NCBI RefSeq assembly: GCF_004011695.2
Contig: NC_082417.1
Location: 620,001 to 684,000 of the forward strand
DNA from: Ascochyta rabiei
Taxonomy: Eukaryota; Ascomycota; Dothideomycetes; Pleosporales; Didymellaceae
Reading direction: 5' to 3'
DNA: 64,000 nucleotides
The notes below the pieces were generated by a model. It did not search any database, was not told the origin of the DNA, and was given only the letters and a program-made list of their open reading frames with translations. Position numbers and translations under genes: made by a program. Shown here one piece after another: positions 35,562 through 46,601 of this stretch. Numbering within the stretch: the stretch's first letter is position 1; every line of letters starts with the position of its first letter.

Positions 35562-36729
35562 GATGAACGAAGGTTTCTCGAGTCTCAAGGTTGTTGGGCA
35601 GTAGTGGAGAGGTCACTACCACAGCGAGCTGGCCATTCATCTTCTGTACTTCCCCAGAACTTAAGTATTGCTGATGTTGCATCTTCACGAGCCAACAGGT
35701 CCCAATAACCCCGCAATTTCTCGGCTCCTAGGAGAATGGTTTGTTGATTCAGGTGACTGCTTTCTCATGAGCAAAGACCTATTTGCTTCGTGAATGCAGA
35801 GGACCCTGGTCCGAACAGCTTCCAAGCAGTCGTGAATCGAAGATCAACTCCATTTCCGGTCCTTAAACAAGGGATAGCCGCATAGAAGTATCCGTTGGGT
35901 ACTCGATGTAGTCATGTCCACCTATCATAGAGCAAGCTACAGTCTAGGTAGGCACCAGGGGACGAACAGCGGGTCTACTGTTCGTCTAGGGTTGACTAAC
36001 AGACGAACCAGAGCCAAGCGTACCTACATTGGTGCTGAAGTGGGGCTATGAAATACGCGCGCAAGCCAACCTAAAAGTATCGGTACCAAGCTCCTGGACC
36101 GGCTCCGGCTTTTCCAAGGCCAGCTAATTAGTAGTACACCCATTCATGTGGTCCGGGTCGTCGGAGGTACTTCGAAACGGGTATATTGGCAGCCCTAATC
36201 GCCGGAGATGTTGCCGCTCAGGGGCTTTGCGTGGTTTCTCGATCAAATAGAATGTGGGGTGTCAACACTTCCCCACAGTCGCAAGTCAGCATTGGCAAGT
36301 CGGCCACCACGCCCAACACCAAGGGCTTTGGAGCTCGGCGAATAGCAGAGGTGAGGTCGAGCCTCGGAAGTCCATCTTGATCGACAATCGATCAAAGGAT
36401 CTCATCATGTGAAGACTGCACTTCAAGCCCAGCACTATCGAAATGCGGCTTCCTGGTAACTTGTGGCTTAGACAGGGTGGACGAGACTGTTTATTTGATA
36501 ATAACGATATCAATTCCTAGGTTCTGACTGTGAAGGATCCGGTTGCTAAGTCTCGGGGTACGATGAGAGCAACGAAGCGCACATGCTGAACAGGAAAGGC
36601 GCCGCAGAAGTTGAGAACACGTTTTCGAAAAAACCCAAGTAGCTATCGAGTGAATTGGCCCTGGGGTTGATGGCAGTCTGTTGCGTGTTTTTGAGGCAGT
36701 ACATGTCTTGCATCCACCTGATGACGCTA
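35562..36729. other. Intergenic, up to the transposon insertion site
   Basis: Carboxylesterase promoter, then unassigned DNA. A minus-strand open tail (about 36546-36727, ending in a stop at 36546-36548) has natural codon use and runs right up to the transposon target site; see findings. A small hairpin is listed separately. Confidence 0.5.
35961..35986. repeat. Perfect 9-bp hairpin, GACGAACAG / CTGTTCGTC
   Basis: Two 9-bp arms at 35961-35969 and 35978-35986 separated by 8 nt. A further partial copy of the arm (AGACGAACC) follows near 36002. No poly-T or gene context points to a terminator; the role is unknown. Confidence 0.7.
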
Positions 36730-36769
36730 CCGTGTCCGTGCGCGCAACGACCGGAGTCGCGCAACGACC
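36730..36769 (+). repeat. Left terminal inverted repeat of the transposon
   Basis: Begins CCGTGTCCGTGCGCGCAA and contains GCGCAACGACC twice as an internal direct repeat. It matches the right end with two mismatches in 40 bp, both G/A transitions. Confidence 0.92.
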
Positions 36770-38818
36770 GAATCATCACAACTACACTATACTTTAACGT
36801 GTTATAACTTAACAACTATAGCAGCTATTAACAAAGCGCTTGCAGTAATTAATGTGCTAAAACTAGGTAAAAAACTTATATATTAGTATTTTGCTACTAG
36901 GTTTAGTGTTAACTGCGTAACTCTAGCTTAGAGACATAAGCACGTTTAGGACTTCTAGAAGACTAAGGATATTAACTAGCAACGTTTAATGCTATAATAG
37001 GAGATAGAGCTTATAAAGTATATAGAGTTGCTTAGTACTTATTACTTACTACCTACTAGAGAGATAATCCAGAATTTTGTGTTGCTAGTAGCTTAAAATC
37101 TAGTTAGTAAGAGCTAGGTTACCTGCTTTATTAATAAGTACTCTATCTATCTTATCTTATATTACTCTACTAGGATAGATTAACTATATTATAACGCTAA
37201 TTCCTATAATAAATATACGCTCTACTTTAACCTACTATAGCATAAAATCTCTAAATACTCTATTAAGGGTTGCTATATATATAATATAGATAAGAAGGGC
37301 TTTATAATTAGTATTATAGGTAGAATAAAACATATATTTAGTAAGTATATGTAGATAAAGAGAGAGATTAAAGCATCTATCTAGGATAGTAACTAAGCTT
37401 AGTAGACGCTTATAGCGTGTGTGTGTAGTAATAGAATAGTACTACTACTAGGCATTATCTATAAGTTAGCTAACACTAGTATTAAATTAGACTAGGTAGC
37501 TAAAATTAAGCTAGGAAAACACTCTATAATAGTTACATTATCTCTTTTAGAGTGGACAAATAGGGATATAGGCCTTACCTAGCTTAAGTAGGTGTTTAAT
37601 TACTACACTAAGGAGAAAGCATAAAGAAAGTAGAGGCTTTTAATACTAGATAGCTACAGATCCTATATAACAATAGACTTTATTAAGTACTATAATAACT
37701 ACAAGATCCTCCTAGCTATCCTTCCCCCTTACTTAACCTAAACGCTCTAGCTACTTAATATAGTGCTGTTTAAGCCTCTATTAACAGTATACTTAAAAGC
37801 AGTTATAATATACATCTATAAGGCTTAAAATAACATACCTATTACTAGAGCAGACTTCTTCTGCCTATTCTAGCTAGTGTGGATATGTAGCTTTACTAAA
37901 AAGCTAATACTTAAGTCCTTTAAGGTAACAGGTATCTATCTACTTAATCCTAATATTATCCTCTACTACTTTATTAAAAAACTAGAGAGCTTAGATTTAG
38001 ATAGGTCCTTATTATCTGTTTATAGTAACAAGGATTAGCTTAAAATAGAGATGTTGTTACAGCATGTAGTTAAAAACTAAAGTAAGAGTAACATTAAAAA
38101 GATAAGACAATTAATCTACTATATCTTAGTTAAAACCTTACTCCTCTAGTATAAGATAAATAGCCTTAAAAAGACTCTAAAGACGTAGAAGAAGTATAAA
38201 AAGAAGAGTAAAACCTTAGACTTGTAGTAACAGCAGGAGTACTATAGTAGTGCAGTGTTCTAGTTACCTAGAAAGGTTAATAAAGCATGCTTCTATAAGC
38301 AAGTCAGACAATATAAGAAGAAGGAGGAGAGGCTTAGAAAAGCTACTAGTAAGGAAGTAGCAGCTGCTAAGAAGCTAGTTAAGAAGAAGAAGAAGGAGGA
38401 GAGGCGTATGGTATAAGAGGCAGCTAAGGTGGTACATAAGAAGAAGAAGGCTAATACAGCAAATTAGAAGGCTAAACAGGAGGCTAAAAAGCAGCATTAA
38501 TAACAAGAGCTTAATGCTGCAAAAGCTATATAATTACCTTAAAAGAGTAAAAAGAAAGCTTTATAAGCAACCTAGCTAAAAAAGCATTAAAAACATAGTT
38601 CTAAGAATAATGTTAGTAGTTATAGTCCCCTATTGCTGTCCCTAGCTCCCCTACTTAAAACCACATCACGTAGCTGCAATATTAAGTTACTAGCCAAATT
38701 TAAATAGTATATCTTTTTTATAAGTAATTAATTAGTACTACACTATAAAATTATAAAATAATAGCTGTTGTAGGTGGCTCTATAGCCTTATCTAATTTTG
38801 AGCGTTGAGGTAGTTTTT

Positions 38819-38858
38819 GGTCGTTGCGCGACTCTGGTTGTTGCGCGCACGGACACGG
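38819..38858 (-). repeat. Right terminal inverted repeat of the transposon
   Basis: The reverse complement starts CCGTGTCCGTGCGCGCAA. It differs from the left repeat at positions 20 and 24, each G to A. The repeats stay GC-rich although the interior has been converted to AT. Confidence 0.92.
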
Positions 38859-38860
38859 TA

Positions 38861-39388
38861 AAAGGACTTTCCGCACTTCCCGTCCAGCGTCCAATTTTAT
38901 CCCTCACACTTTATCAGCGCAGCGCGGGGTATTCCATTGCCATCTCGTGCCTCGATCAAGCCGAGCTGGCCTCTCGATCACAGGCGCCTCTAGGTCCCCT
39001 CTCCCGTCTTCTAAATCCACAACCTCGGCCCTCGCTTTTGTTGGTACGCTTCACTGAGTGCCGCGCGGTGAGGGTGGGTAGCAACAGTATCGTCGCCAAC
39101 GCCAGTATCTCTCCTATCAGCGGTGCTGTCTATCGTATCTTCGTTGCCGGACTCAGACTCGTCTGCAATAACCATGCGCTGAGTAAGCAGGCCTTGGACG
39201 GCATCAACGACCGCAAGCTGACGAGATTCATCTGTATGGAGAATACCGAGGTCACGGCGATGCTGTATGGCCGGCCCGCCAGACACCCCCGTATCCAGCA
39301 TCTTTCTCGTCAGGGCTGTAGGAATACAGTGAGTGACAGGCTTATAGAACAGAGGGAATGTGTTGTACCTGTGTAGTATCGTGTACCT
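38861..39388. other. Region right of the transposon, no intact gene
   Basis: Overlapping open frames on both strands (38798-39376 plus, starting within the terminal repeat; 39011-39301 minus) with no recognised domain. Possibly degraded coding DNA. Confidence 0.45.
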
Positions 39389-40580
39389 CTATCGACAGTG
39401 GGCTTTATCCTCACGCTTCATACGGGCCTCTTCTTCACGCTGCATGTCTGCTTCTTGCATCACCTCAACGAAGTAGCCAGGATCCTCGCGGAGAGCCGAT
39501 AAATGGACTTCTCCTGCGTTACGCTCAGCAAAAGCTATAGCTTCCAGTCTTTCAAAGTCAAGATGGGCTGGTATACGGTACGGGGCCTCCAGAGCAGTGA
39601 TTATAAGGATGTGATGTCTACCAAAGCTGGTGGCAGTCCAGGATTTGGCAGGACGTCTGTTTTGGTTGGAGATGCCACATCTTGAAGCAAACTCTGCAAC
39701 CATGTCACTAGGAACGTCCATATGCGCTGTTGGATCTCTAGAGCCTGCATTCCATGCCCTGGGTGCATACCGACCTCATTACTCATGTGTTCAAACGCAT
39801 CTTCATTATCATCCCAGAAGACCAGCTCGCTATACTTTTTAGGAGTGTGTATCTTGTGGAAATATATGGTGTATTCGTTCAAGAACGCTGGCATATTTGT
39901 ACCGCTAGCCTCACCGAGTGCAGCCTGCTCGAGATCCAAGTGAACAAAATCGCCAGGATAGTACCTTCCACAGAAACGAAATAGAAGCAGCAAGGTTTTA
40001 GGTTTAGTGAGGTCTTCAAGATTGATGGATGGCTAAAAATATGGCTCTTTGTTCTTAGAATGTTGACGCCAGGCTTCTACGTCCGGTCGGTGATGCGCCG
40101 GCATGTTCAGCCAGGCCTCTAAGGGAAGCTTCTTCTTTTGAGGGTTAGGTTTCTTACTTCATCTTGTGCGTATCGTTTCCTCGTGGTGCTCGACAATCTT
40201 CCGTAGAAGATGATAGTTCTTGAAAAGTTTGGCAGCAGATTGTTGTGCGTCTCGCCGCACCTCATCAGGTGCAAGACATGAGCCGGGCACAGGCATGCCC
40301 TGGGTCTCCTGGCGGATCATGTACAACGCAAGCTGCACGATAGACAGGCCGCCTAGTCGCCAGTCACACTACGTAATTTGTTCATGAGCACTCAGCCACC
40401 TACCAGAACACAATACTGTACTACCAGGATAACCGTCGGATCAGACGCACGGACATCAGCAAAATCAGCGCGGATTCAGGTGTCGGTCTCTTAGATGTAC
40501 GCTGAATTGCAGTCGAGAAACCCATATTCGTTATCTTGAAGAAGTACGTAGCCACCCAGATCCACACAATCAATAAATCC
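39389..40580 (-). pseudogene. Broken copy of a fungal hypothetical gene family
   Basis: The minus strand carries a once-coherent protein. From 40362 it reads WRLGGLSIVQLALYMIRQ onward in one frame through two stops (TGA at 40161-40159 and TAG at 40035-40033). It continues to DITSL and a TAA at 39603-39601. After a one-base frameshift it resumes as ITALEAPYRIPAHLDFERL and ends at 39389. An upstream piece (about 40440-40580, VDLGGYVLLQDNEYGF) holds two more stops. The EAPYR..ALREDPGYF..EMQEAD block and the LNEYTIYFHKI..NEDAFEHMSNEVG..HPG block match a fungal protein family of unknown function that I have seen in many ascomycetes. Stops of the CGA-to-TGA and CAG-to-TAG type would fit C-to-T mutation. 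It cannot make the full protein. Confidence 0.8.
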
Positions 40581-40934
40581 TCTTCATATACCTAAGACTA
40601 CCTAGTCTAGGCGGCGCGGTGCATGACTTAGACTGGAACCTAAATATTCGTATACGTTTGTTGTACTATTAAAGGGCTTAATATTAGTAACTTTTTGATG
40701 TCAGGCTTACACATTGACGTTCGTAAGGAATGTAAGACACTACTAAGTTTGCTTGTTGCATATACCCTCTGGAATGTTGTTTCCACAGCAGCAAAGCCTA
40801 CAGCATCAGTTAGAAACATGTGCTGGTTGCCCCTACGCATGAGACTGGGAGAAACGATAAGCCGAGAGAAATTGGTATCCAATAAAACATAAACACCGAC
40901 CACCACTCTAAAAAATCTCCATGTTGCTTGGTAT
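40581..40934. other. Intergenic, AT-rich
   Basis: 354 bp between the pseudogene and the P450 stop; AT-rich, no feature recognised. Confidence 0.45.
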
Positions 40935-42665
40935 TTACATCTTCCGCTTTCGTATGCGCACTGCGACCTTCTCTAGCGGCTTGACAGTGCCGTAAGCAAA
41001 CTCGCGGACCGGAGGTAAGACCGCCTCGACCTCGTCAGGGTCGGATAGTTGGATCTCGAATTCGGCAAACAATACAGCTAGCGTAGCCATCTGCAGGGCT
41101 GATATAAAGCGAGATCCCGGGTATTGATCGCATGTTGCGAGACTCGTGAATAGGTCTCTAAGATCCTCCGTAGCAGATCCGCCCATCTCTCCAGTAACAT
41201 CCCTTTTAGGCTTGGTCTTACGTCCTGGAGTCGTGAAACGCTCGGCCCAGAACTCCTCGAGCGACCTCTCGAGGGCTTGAGGCTGTGACTTCTTCCATAT
41301 ATCGGTATTGAGAGAAAGATCGTGGGAGAACATAAGTACTGTAGCATCCTTCGGCAGCGACCAGTGTTTGTCTAGAGGGAAGCCGTTGGTTTTGTTGGTG
41401 CGCGCTACACAAGTTGCTGTCCGTAGTCTCCTGATTTCAGCTTGGACAGACTGCACCAGTGGCACTTCAGCAAGCCCATGAATGTCGTATTTGTGGGTTA
41501 TGGGCGAGAGGTGTTGGTCTATAATAGCCGTCATATTACGGACAAGGTGGGACTTGCGTAGGGTTTCGACAGTCAACCAGAAAGTGGATGATACAAGCTC
41601 GGTATTCGTGCTAGAACAATCTGTTAACTCTGGCGCAATCCGCAGGCGTGTGGATCTGGTTGGGTAGCTTGACGTACGTATGTATGATCCTCAATATCTC
41701 TGCTGTCTTTGTTTTCTTGTCTGTTTGCACATCTTTGTCGATGGAGTAGGCGTTATAGTGCTCGCGAATGGATCGCAGGCCCTGCTTCTCATCCCACGCT
41801 GGCTCATTTTCCGATGAGTCCGCACTGCCAGACTCAGTACGGTTGGATTTCAACCAGCGCTCGATACCCTGATGTAAACGATCGCGAGGTTTCGTACCGG
41901 CAGAGAGCATAATGCGTGGCATACCATACACAAAACCTTCGACTGCATTGTTGAAGTCCGAGTAGTCACGCACCATCCGTGGGTACTGTTTCAGTAAGGC
42001 AGAACCAAAAAGCGTGTTCAGAGTGCACCGAAGAAGTACTAGCTGGATAAATGACCACAGGTCTTCGATCCTTGTCCAACTATCAAATTGGAACATCTTA
42101 TCGTGCATGTTTGCCGACAAAATCGAGATGTAGACTTCGATCGTTGAAGCAAGAGCGGTGTCGGGAATATTGGAGGTCATCGGTGGCTCTGCCTCAGAAT
42201 CTTCCCGAGTATGCGCTTCGCTGTATTGTGAATGCTCTGCGGCTCTTGGCGAGCCAAACAGTTTATCAAGTGTCTCGACTCTAACTGGGGTTGCAGTCAA
42301 ATGCTCCGGAGCGTCCAGTACCCTTCTGATATGTGTCGGATCTCTTAACACGACGTATGAATACGGCCCTGCCCTGACCTGAAATGGAGCGAAAGCGCCA
42401 TATTCTTTACTAGATATACTGTTAGCACGTCTTCCGAACTTGTCACCCCCCATGCTACTCACATGAGCTCCGCGAAGTACTTTCGAGCGCCTAACTGTGC
42501 GAAACCGACAGCATGGAATAAACCCGGTACAAAGTATGGAATCGTTGGAGGCTTCTTGCCAGCAGCAGTGCTATTGGATCTTCGAAAGAACAACGATGAA
42601 GTCGCGTAGTACGTCAGAAATGGAAAGATGACAAGCGAAGCAAGGATGAGCAAAGCCGACGCCAT
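40935..42665 (-). CDS. Cytochrome P450 lacking the heme-ligand cysteine, three exons
   Basis: Exons are 42665-42463, 42409-41678 and 41610-40935, with introns of 53 nt (GTGAGT..CTAG) and 67 nt (GTACGT..CTAG, TTAAC branch). They join in phase to 536 residues with no stop. The N-terminus is a membrane anchor (ALLILASLVIFPFLTYYA). P450 signatures are present: the early block VRAGPYSYVVLRDPTHIRRVL, an I-helix-like TTNTELVSSTFW restored by the second splice, the K-helix ExxR in VQAEIRRLR, the FWAERF (PERF-like) motif, and the C-terminal GTVKPLEKVAVRIRKRK. The heme loop reads TCDQYPGSRF. The residue just before PG, normally the cysteine that binds heme iron, is tyrosine (codon TAC, one transition from TGC), and the usual FGGG is absent. 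The fold is probably P450, but normal monooxygenase activity is unlikely. It may be decaying or repurposed. Confidence 0.87.
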
Positions 42666-43241
42666 ATCAGGGGACGTATAAAAGCCTCAGCTTCTTGGTA
42701 CGAACGCGGAAGCTCGTCTCGTAACGCTACTAATGGCAAGTAAGCCGGTAATTCCACAAAAGACTGGAACGCTCCTTTACAATGACAGTCAGTATGGTTG
42801 AGAAGATGGTTGGTTCAAAAGGGTGAAGCCACGATTCGGCAAGCGGCAAATCTCCGGGCGATCGTGCCTCAGCCCTGCCTTCTGGCACTTTCGCCTTACA
42901 TACTCTTCTGTTCGCTGCACTCTAGAATGGACGGATTGCTTCTGATCCTATATCTTTGATTTTATCCACGGCCACAAGGCCTGTTGAAGCGACTCAAAGA
43001 AACGGAACCATAGTTCCAAAGGACATAACGATGACGTAACCAACAGTAACACCGTGCTACTGAGCTTTAGAGGTTTACACATTACATATTCATTATTAAA
43101 TGATGCTACAGGAAGTAATACATCCGCAGATACTGAAGCGAAAAGGCTCGAGATATGTACATAAGGAATAATCGTCAAACTTCTAGAGTCGTGAGCATCG
43201 TATCAAGATCTTACACCCGTCTCCGTGCGAGAACCACACCT
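42666..43241. other. Intergenic
   Basis: P450 promoter side and the 3' region of the next gene; no feature recognised. Confidence 0.5.
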
Positions 43242-44494
43242 CTACACATCCGTCTTCTCAGACACATCGTCGCGGGTGTGTCTGGACATTGACGAAGCAC
43301 GAGGTTCCCTCTTGGTAAGTGCAGTAGGTCTATCGTTGAGGGTCTTGCTAAAACTCATAGCACCAAGAAGTACCAGACCAAGGATGGCCAGATTGGCCAG
43401 CTCACCGAAAATGATGAAGAGAAAAGCGAGGGCTTGGTTAGTGGTGCGAGACCAGTTGTTGACGTTGTGATAGAGTATGACAACCTGTGCGATGCTGAAG
43501 GCGTTTCGCAACCAGACAATGGGGAGAACCATGAAGGCGAAAGAGCCGAGGATGCGCTTGGTGTTAGTCACAGTCTGTGGAACCTGTCAGTAAAAGAGCT
43601 CTAGTGCAAAGAGGAGATAACTTACGCCTCCTAAACCGTTCTTCTTCACACCAGTCAAACACAGTAACGCCTCAAGGGTCGCGCTGGTTGATGCCGCAAT
43701 GGTAACTGCGACATATGCAACGTATACAGAGCGCGTGATGTAGCTGCTGCTGAGAATGGACAGGAAATACAGAGCATCGTTACCGTTGCCGCGTCGGGTG
43801 TATGCAAGACCCCAAGCACTGTCCAATGTCAGTGTTCTTTAACATTGAACTCGGTTCGTAGGGTCACTTACGCGAAGCCAAGCCCAAGCATAGCCAAAAT
43901 CCAGAACTGGTTCCAGATCCATGAAATGAAGCCAGGTGCCCTGATGCCGGTCCCGTTGCACTCCAAGTGGTTGGCATGCATCCAGATAGCACCAACGATG
44001 CAGACGTTCACCAGGATACTAGCGAACTGGTAGAGGAAAGACAGGATGGAAATATCCTTGCTGTAGTTGGCGCCAGTCACTACATTCGATGTTCCATACG
44101 ACGGGTAAGAATACGCCGAAGTGATCGAGAATGGCGAGTTGATCATGGTCTGGAGGGCGACGACAGCTGCTTGGGCAGCGTACGCGACCATCAGGCAGAA
44201 CAGTCCGGACATGAGCCAGAAGTGTGTCCCCAGGCTGGAATGCCTGGGCACACCGACGCTGTGTGAGAACCGTTTCCATCCACCCGGACGACTGGTGCCG
44301 CTCTTCAGTTGCTTGAGAAAGACCAAGCCAGCTGTGACGAGCATGAGAAGGGCCAATCCGGCCGTTGCTGTGTGGAGGGCAAAGATCGCCTGAACAGTGC
44401 TGGTCGTATTGGTGATGGCCATTGTGAGTGTGGATGCCGCAAGGTTGATTGTTGTTACTGTCGTTTCTCTAGCTGACGTCCAGGATACACGCAA
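43242..44494 (-). CDS. Unrecognised multi-pass membrane protein, three exons
   Basis: Exons are 44494-43872, 43818-43626 and 43574-43242, with introns of 53 and 51 nt (GTAAGT donors). They join in phase to 382 residues. About seven hydrophobic segments can be seen: ALHTATAGLALLMLVTAGLVF, HFWLMSGLFCLMVAYAAQAA, ILSFLYQFASILVNVCIVGA, FWILAMLGLGFAAWGLAY, a segment around SVYVAYVAVTIAA, FAFMVLPIVWL and LAFLFIIFGELANLAILGLVLL. The C-tail is short, basic and Ser-rich. The N-terminus is Thr-rich and the outside loops contain N-glycosylation sequons (NTTS, NYS). The topology resembles fungal seven-helix membrane proteins, but no family signature is recognised. Intron 2 has two in-frame acceptors (43584 and 43575) that would differ by three residues. 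Confidence 0.75.
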
Positions 44495-45530
44495 GGCTTT
44501 ATTAGAATCCTCATATGTATGCTGTCATATATCACGATTGAGCTACGCAAGTAGCTATGACGAATGAGTGCCGTCAAACAGGAGCGATACAACAATTCCA
44601 GTGGACAAAGCAGCTTTCATATGTAGGCTAGTCGCTTTAGCTCATGATTCCGTTTCCAGGGACGAGCGACAAATGTTGTTGCTGATCATCGTCCGATGTG
44701 AACGACGCCAACAGATGACGTTGGGCCGCGGAATGGTCGGAAGTGACGTGGTGCAGGTTTTCAAGGATGCAACTAAAAGCATACTACTGACAAAGGCCAC
44801 TCAGACACTCTTGGAGATCTTTGAGTCCATCATCCTCTTGTGGGTTGCCTGCTAATGATCATTTGAGATGGTCACTCAGTGTGGAGTGGCTTGGGCGAAA
44901 AGGGTAGTGAAGATCACGGCTCATCCACACCGCAGCTACAGCCACAACCCAGCGTGCATCCGGATTTTCGCAGCGATGCTCAAGCTCCACAAGGCGACGG
45001 AAGCGTCCGACTAGCTTCTATCGGTATGACGTATGAAGGTGTGGAGGGCAGTCCTTTGATTCCCTCAATGGTTTTGTTTGGAGTAGTTATTCGATTCTGA
45101 GAGAGACTCGGGAATCAATTAGGTCTTACGAAACGACCCTCCAAACTTCAGGTCGTTGATGATCGTGCACAGTGTTGGCCGGAAAGCTGCGATGGTTGAT
45201 GTCATCGCTGCAGGAAGATCTTCTTCGTTAGCGACGGTAACTATGACTAGCGCAATCCATCTGTGACCCTTGTTGACATTCCTTACATGTGTGTGAGCCT
45301 CAAGCATCAGAGTCCATCAAATGGATAAGGACGACTTCTATGTAGACATTGGAGTAAATATACGTGCAAGACAGCAAAGCATACCAATGACCGAATACGC
45401 TGTCGCAGTGTCACATGCTTAGTGTCGCTAAAATTAGCTCGTATCGTAGGACTCAGCTCCGGTTGCGTCCGCCGCGAGAACGTATCGAGATGCTTCCCAT
45501 CTACAACCTTACGATTCCATTCTAAACACC
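44495..45530. other. Intergenic between divergent membrane-protein genes
   Basis: About 1 kb shared promoter space of two divergently transcribed membrane-protein genes. Short open frames only. Confidence 0.5.
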
Positions 45531-46601
45531 ATGATACTGAAACCCGCTGTCCTTGCAGGGCTACTAAGTGTGGTTACGCAAGTCCTCGCGGACGTTGCGC
45601 CAGAAGTCACCACTATAGCCGGAGGCTACAACTATATTGCCAAGCTCCCATGCATTGGCTGCCCCTATCTTTACCAAGACACATCAACAGGCGAAAACGG
45701 ACCATGGGCAAGTCGAGTCGATGATAATGCGTTGGTAGTTTGCCCTACACTATGCTAGAGATATCTTGGCAAGTTCAATCACTAACACAAGCAGCTCCTA
45801 AACATATCGCTGCCCTTCGACGCGGCGCACCTCTCCATCAACAATGCACCTCTTCTTTCAGATTCCAGGACCCTTCCCCGGATCTACGCCTCTCAAGTCA
45901 TTTCCGACTACTCCCGCGACGACCTCTCCAATGCCATCTCAACCACCTCCCTCGACACCGTAGGACCCCTCCTGGGCCTGTCGTACGGCTACTCTCTGCG
46001 CCGCGTAACAAATTCCACCGCTCTAGTATTCCGCTTCAATGTTTTTGAAGCGCATTTCTCTCCTTCCACACACAATCCTTTACTCAAGACGCCAGTGGTT
46101 GTCAAACTCGACAACCCCAAGCAGCGCGTTGTTGAGCTTATTTTACTACCGCGCCCCTTGCTCAGTGCAGGTGATGTGGGTCCAGCGTGGGAGATCGTCT
46201 CTGTGCGGTTGGTGAACAGGGACAAGAAGGGAAGTAAGAGGAGGATGAAGACGATGGTGTTTGGAGAGTGGGATGAGTTTGGGAGGAAAGGCTCACCGAC
46301 GCATCTAGTCTCCGCGTATTCGAATGGTGTTGTGACTTATGCCAGTTCTGGGTTCTGGGGTCTGAGTGTGGCTATTTTGGGATTCATAGTAGTTTTTGTG
46401 CTGAGTGTTGTGGGCTGTGTGGTCGGGTGGGATTGGTGGAGCGGCGAGTATGAGAAGGCGCAGCATGGTAAGAGTGTGAAAGGGGGGAATAAGGGGAGTG
46501 GGAACTGGACTGATGTAGAACAGGCAAGGGAGAGGTTTCTGAGTGCGAGTGAGTTGGGGATGAGTGCAGGGAGTGTGGTGGGGGTTGGAAAGAGTGACTG
46601 A
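45531..46601 (+). CDS. Unrecognised type I membrane protein, two exons
   Basis: Exon 1 is 45531-45734 and exon 2 is 45795-46601. The 60-nt intron (GTAGTT, branch CACTAAC, acceptor GCAG) keeps phase 0, and the product has 336 residues. A signal peptide (MILKPAVLAGLLSVVTQVLA) precedes a short Cys pair (PCIGCPYL). The lumenal region has two N-glycosylation sequons (NISL, NSTA), and a single membrane span (GLSVAILGFIVVFVLSVVGCVVG) lies at about 255-280. The cytoplasmic tail has about 55 residues. No named domain. It lies next to the multi-pass membrane protein in divergent orientation, so co-regulation is possible but only inferred. Confidence 0.75.

Larger units (their letters stand above)
36730..38858 (+). 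mobile_element. Dead pogo/Fot1-like DNA transposon, heavily RIP-mutated
   Basis: A complete Tc1-mariner-superfamily element of 2129 bp. The ends are 40-bp terminal inverted repeats, and the dinucleotide TA is present on both sides (36728-36729 and 38859-38860) as target duplication. The interior is extremely AT-rich, rich in TpA and poor in CpA and CpG compared with flanking DNA, which is the pattern of repeat-induced point mutation. A decayed transposase can be read on the plus strand at about 37560-38680. Relics of the DDE-domain core of fungal pogo/Fot1 transposases are visible (LLILDSYRSYIT, TIDFIKYYNNYKILLA, FTKKLILKSFK). They are followed by the Lys/Glu/Ala-rich tail of this family, broken by many TAG and TAA codons. 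No intact reading frame over 60 codons remains inside, so it cannot move by itself. Confidence 0.93.

Noticed and set aside
38798..39376. 192-codon frame starting within the right terminal repeat
   Set aside because: Begins inside the transposon end and reads out into flanking DNA; no homology, so a chance frame.
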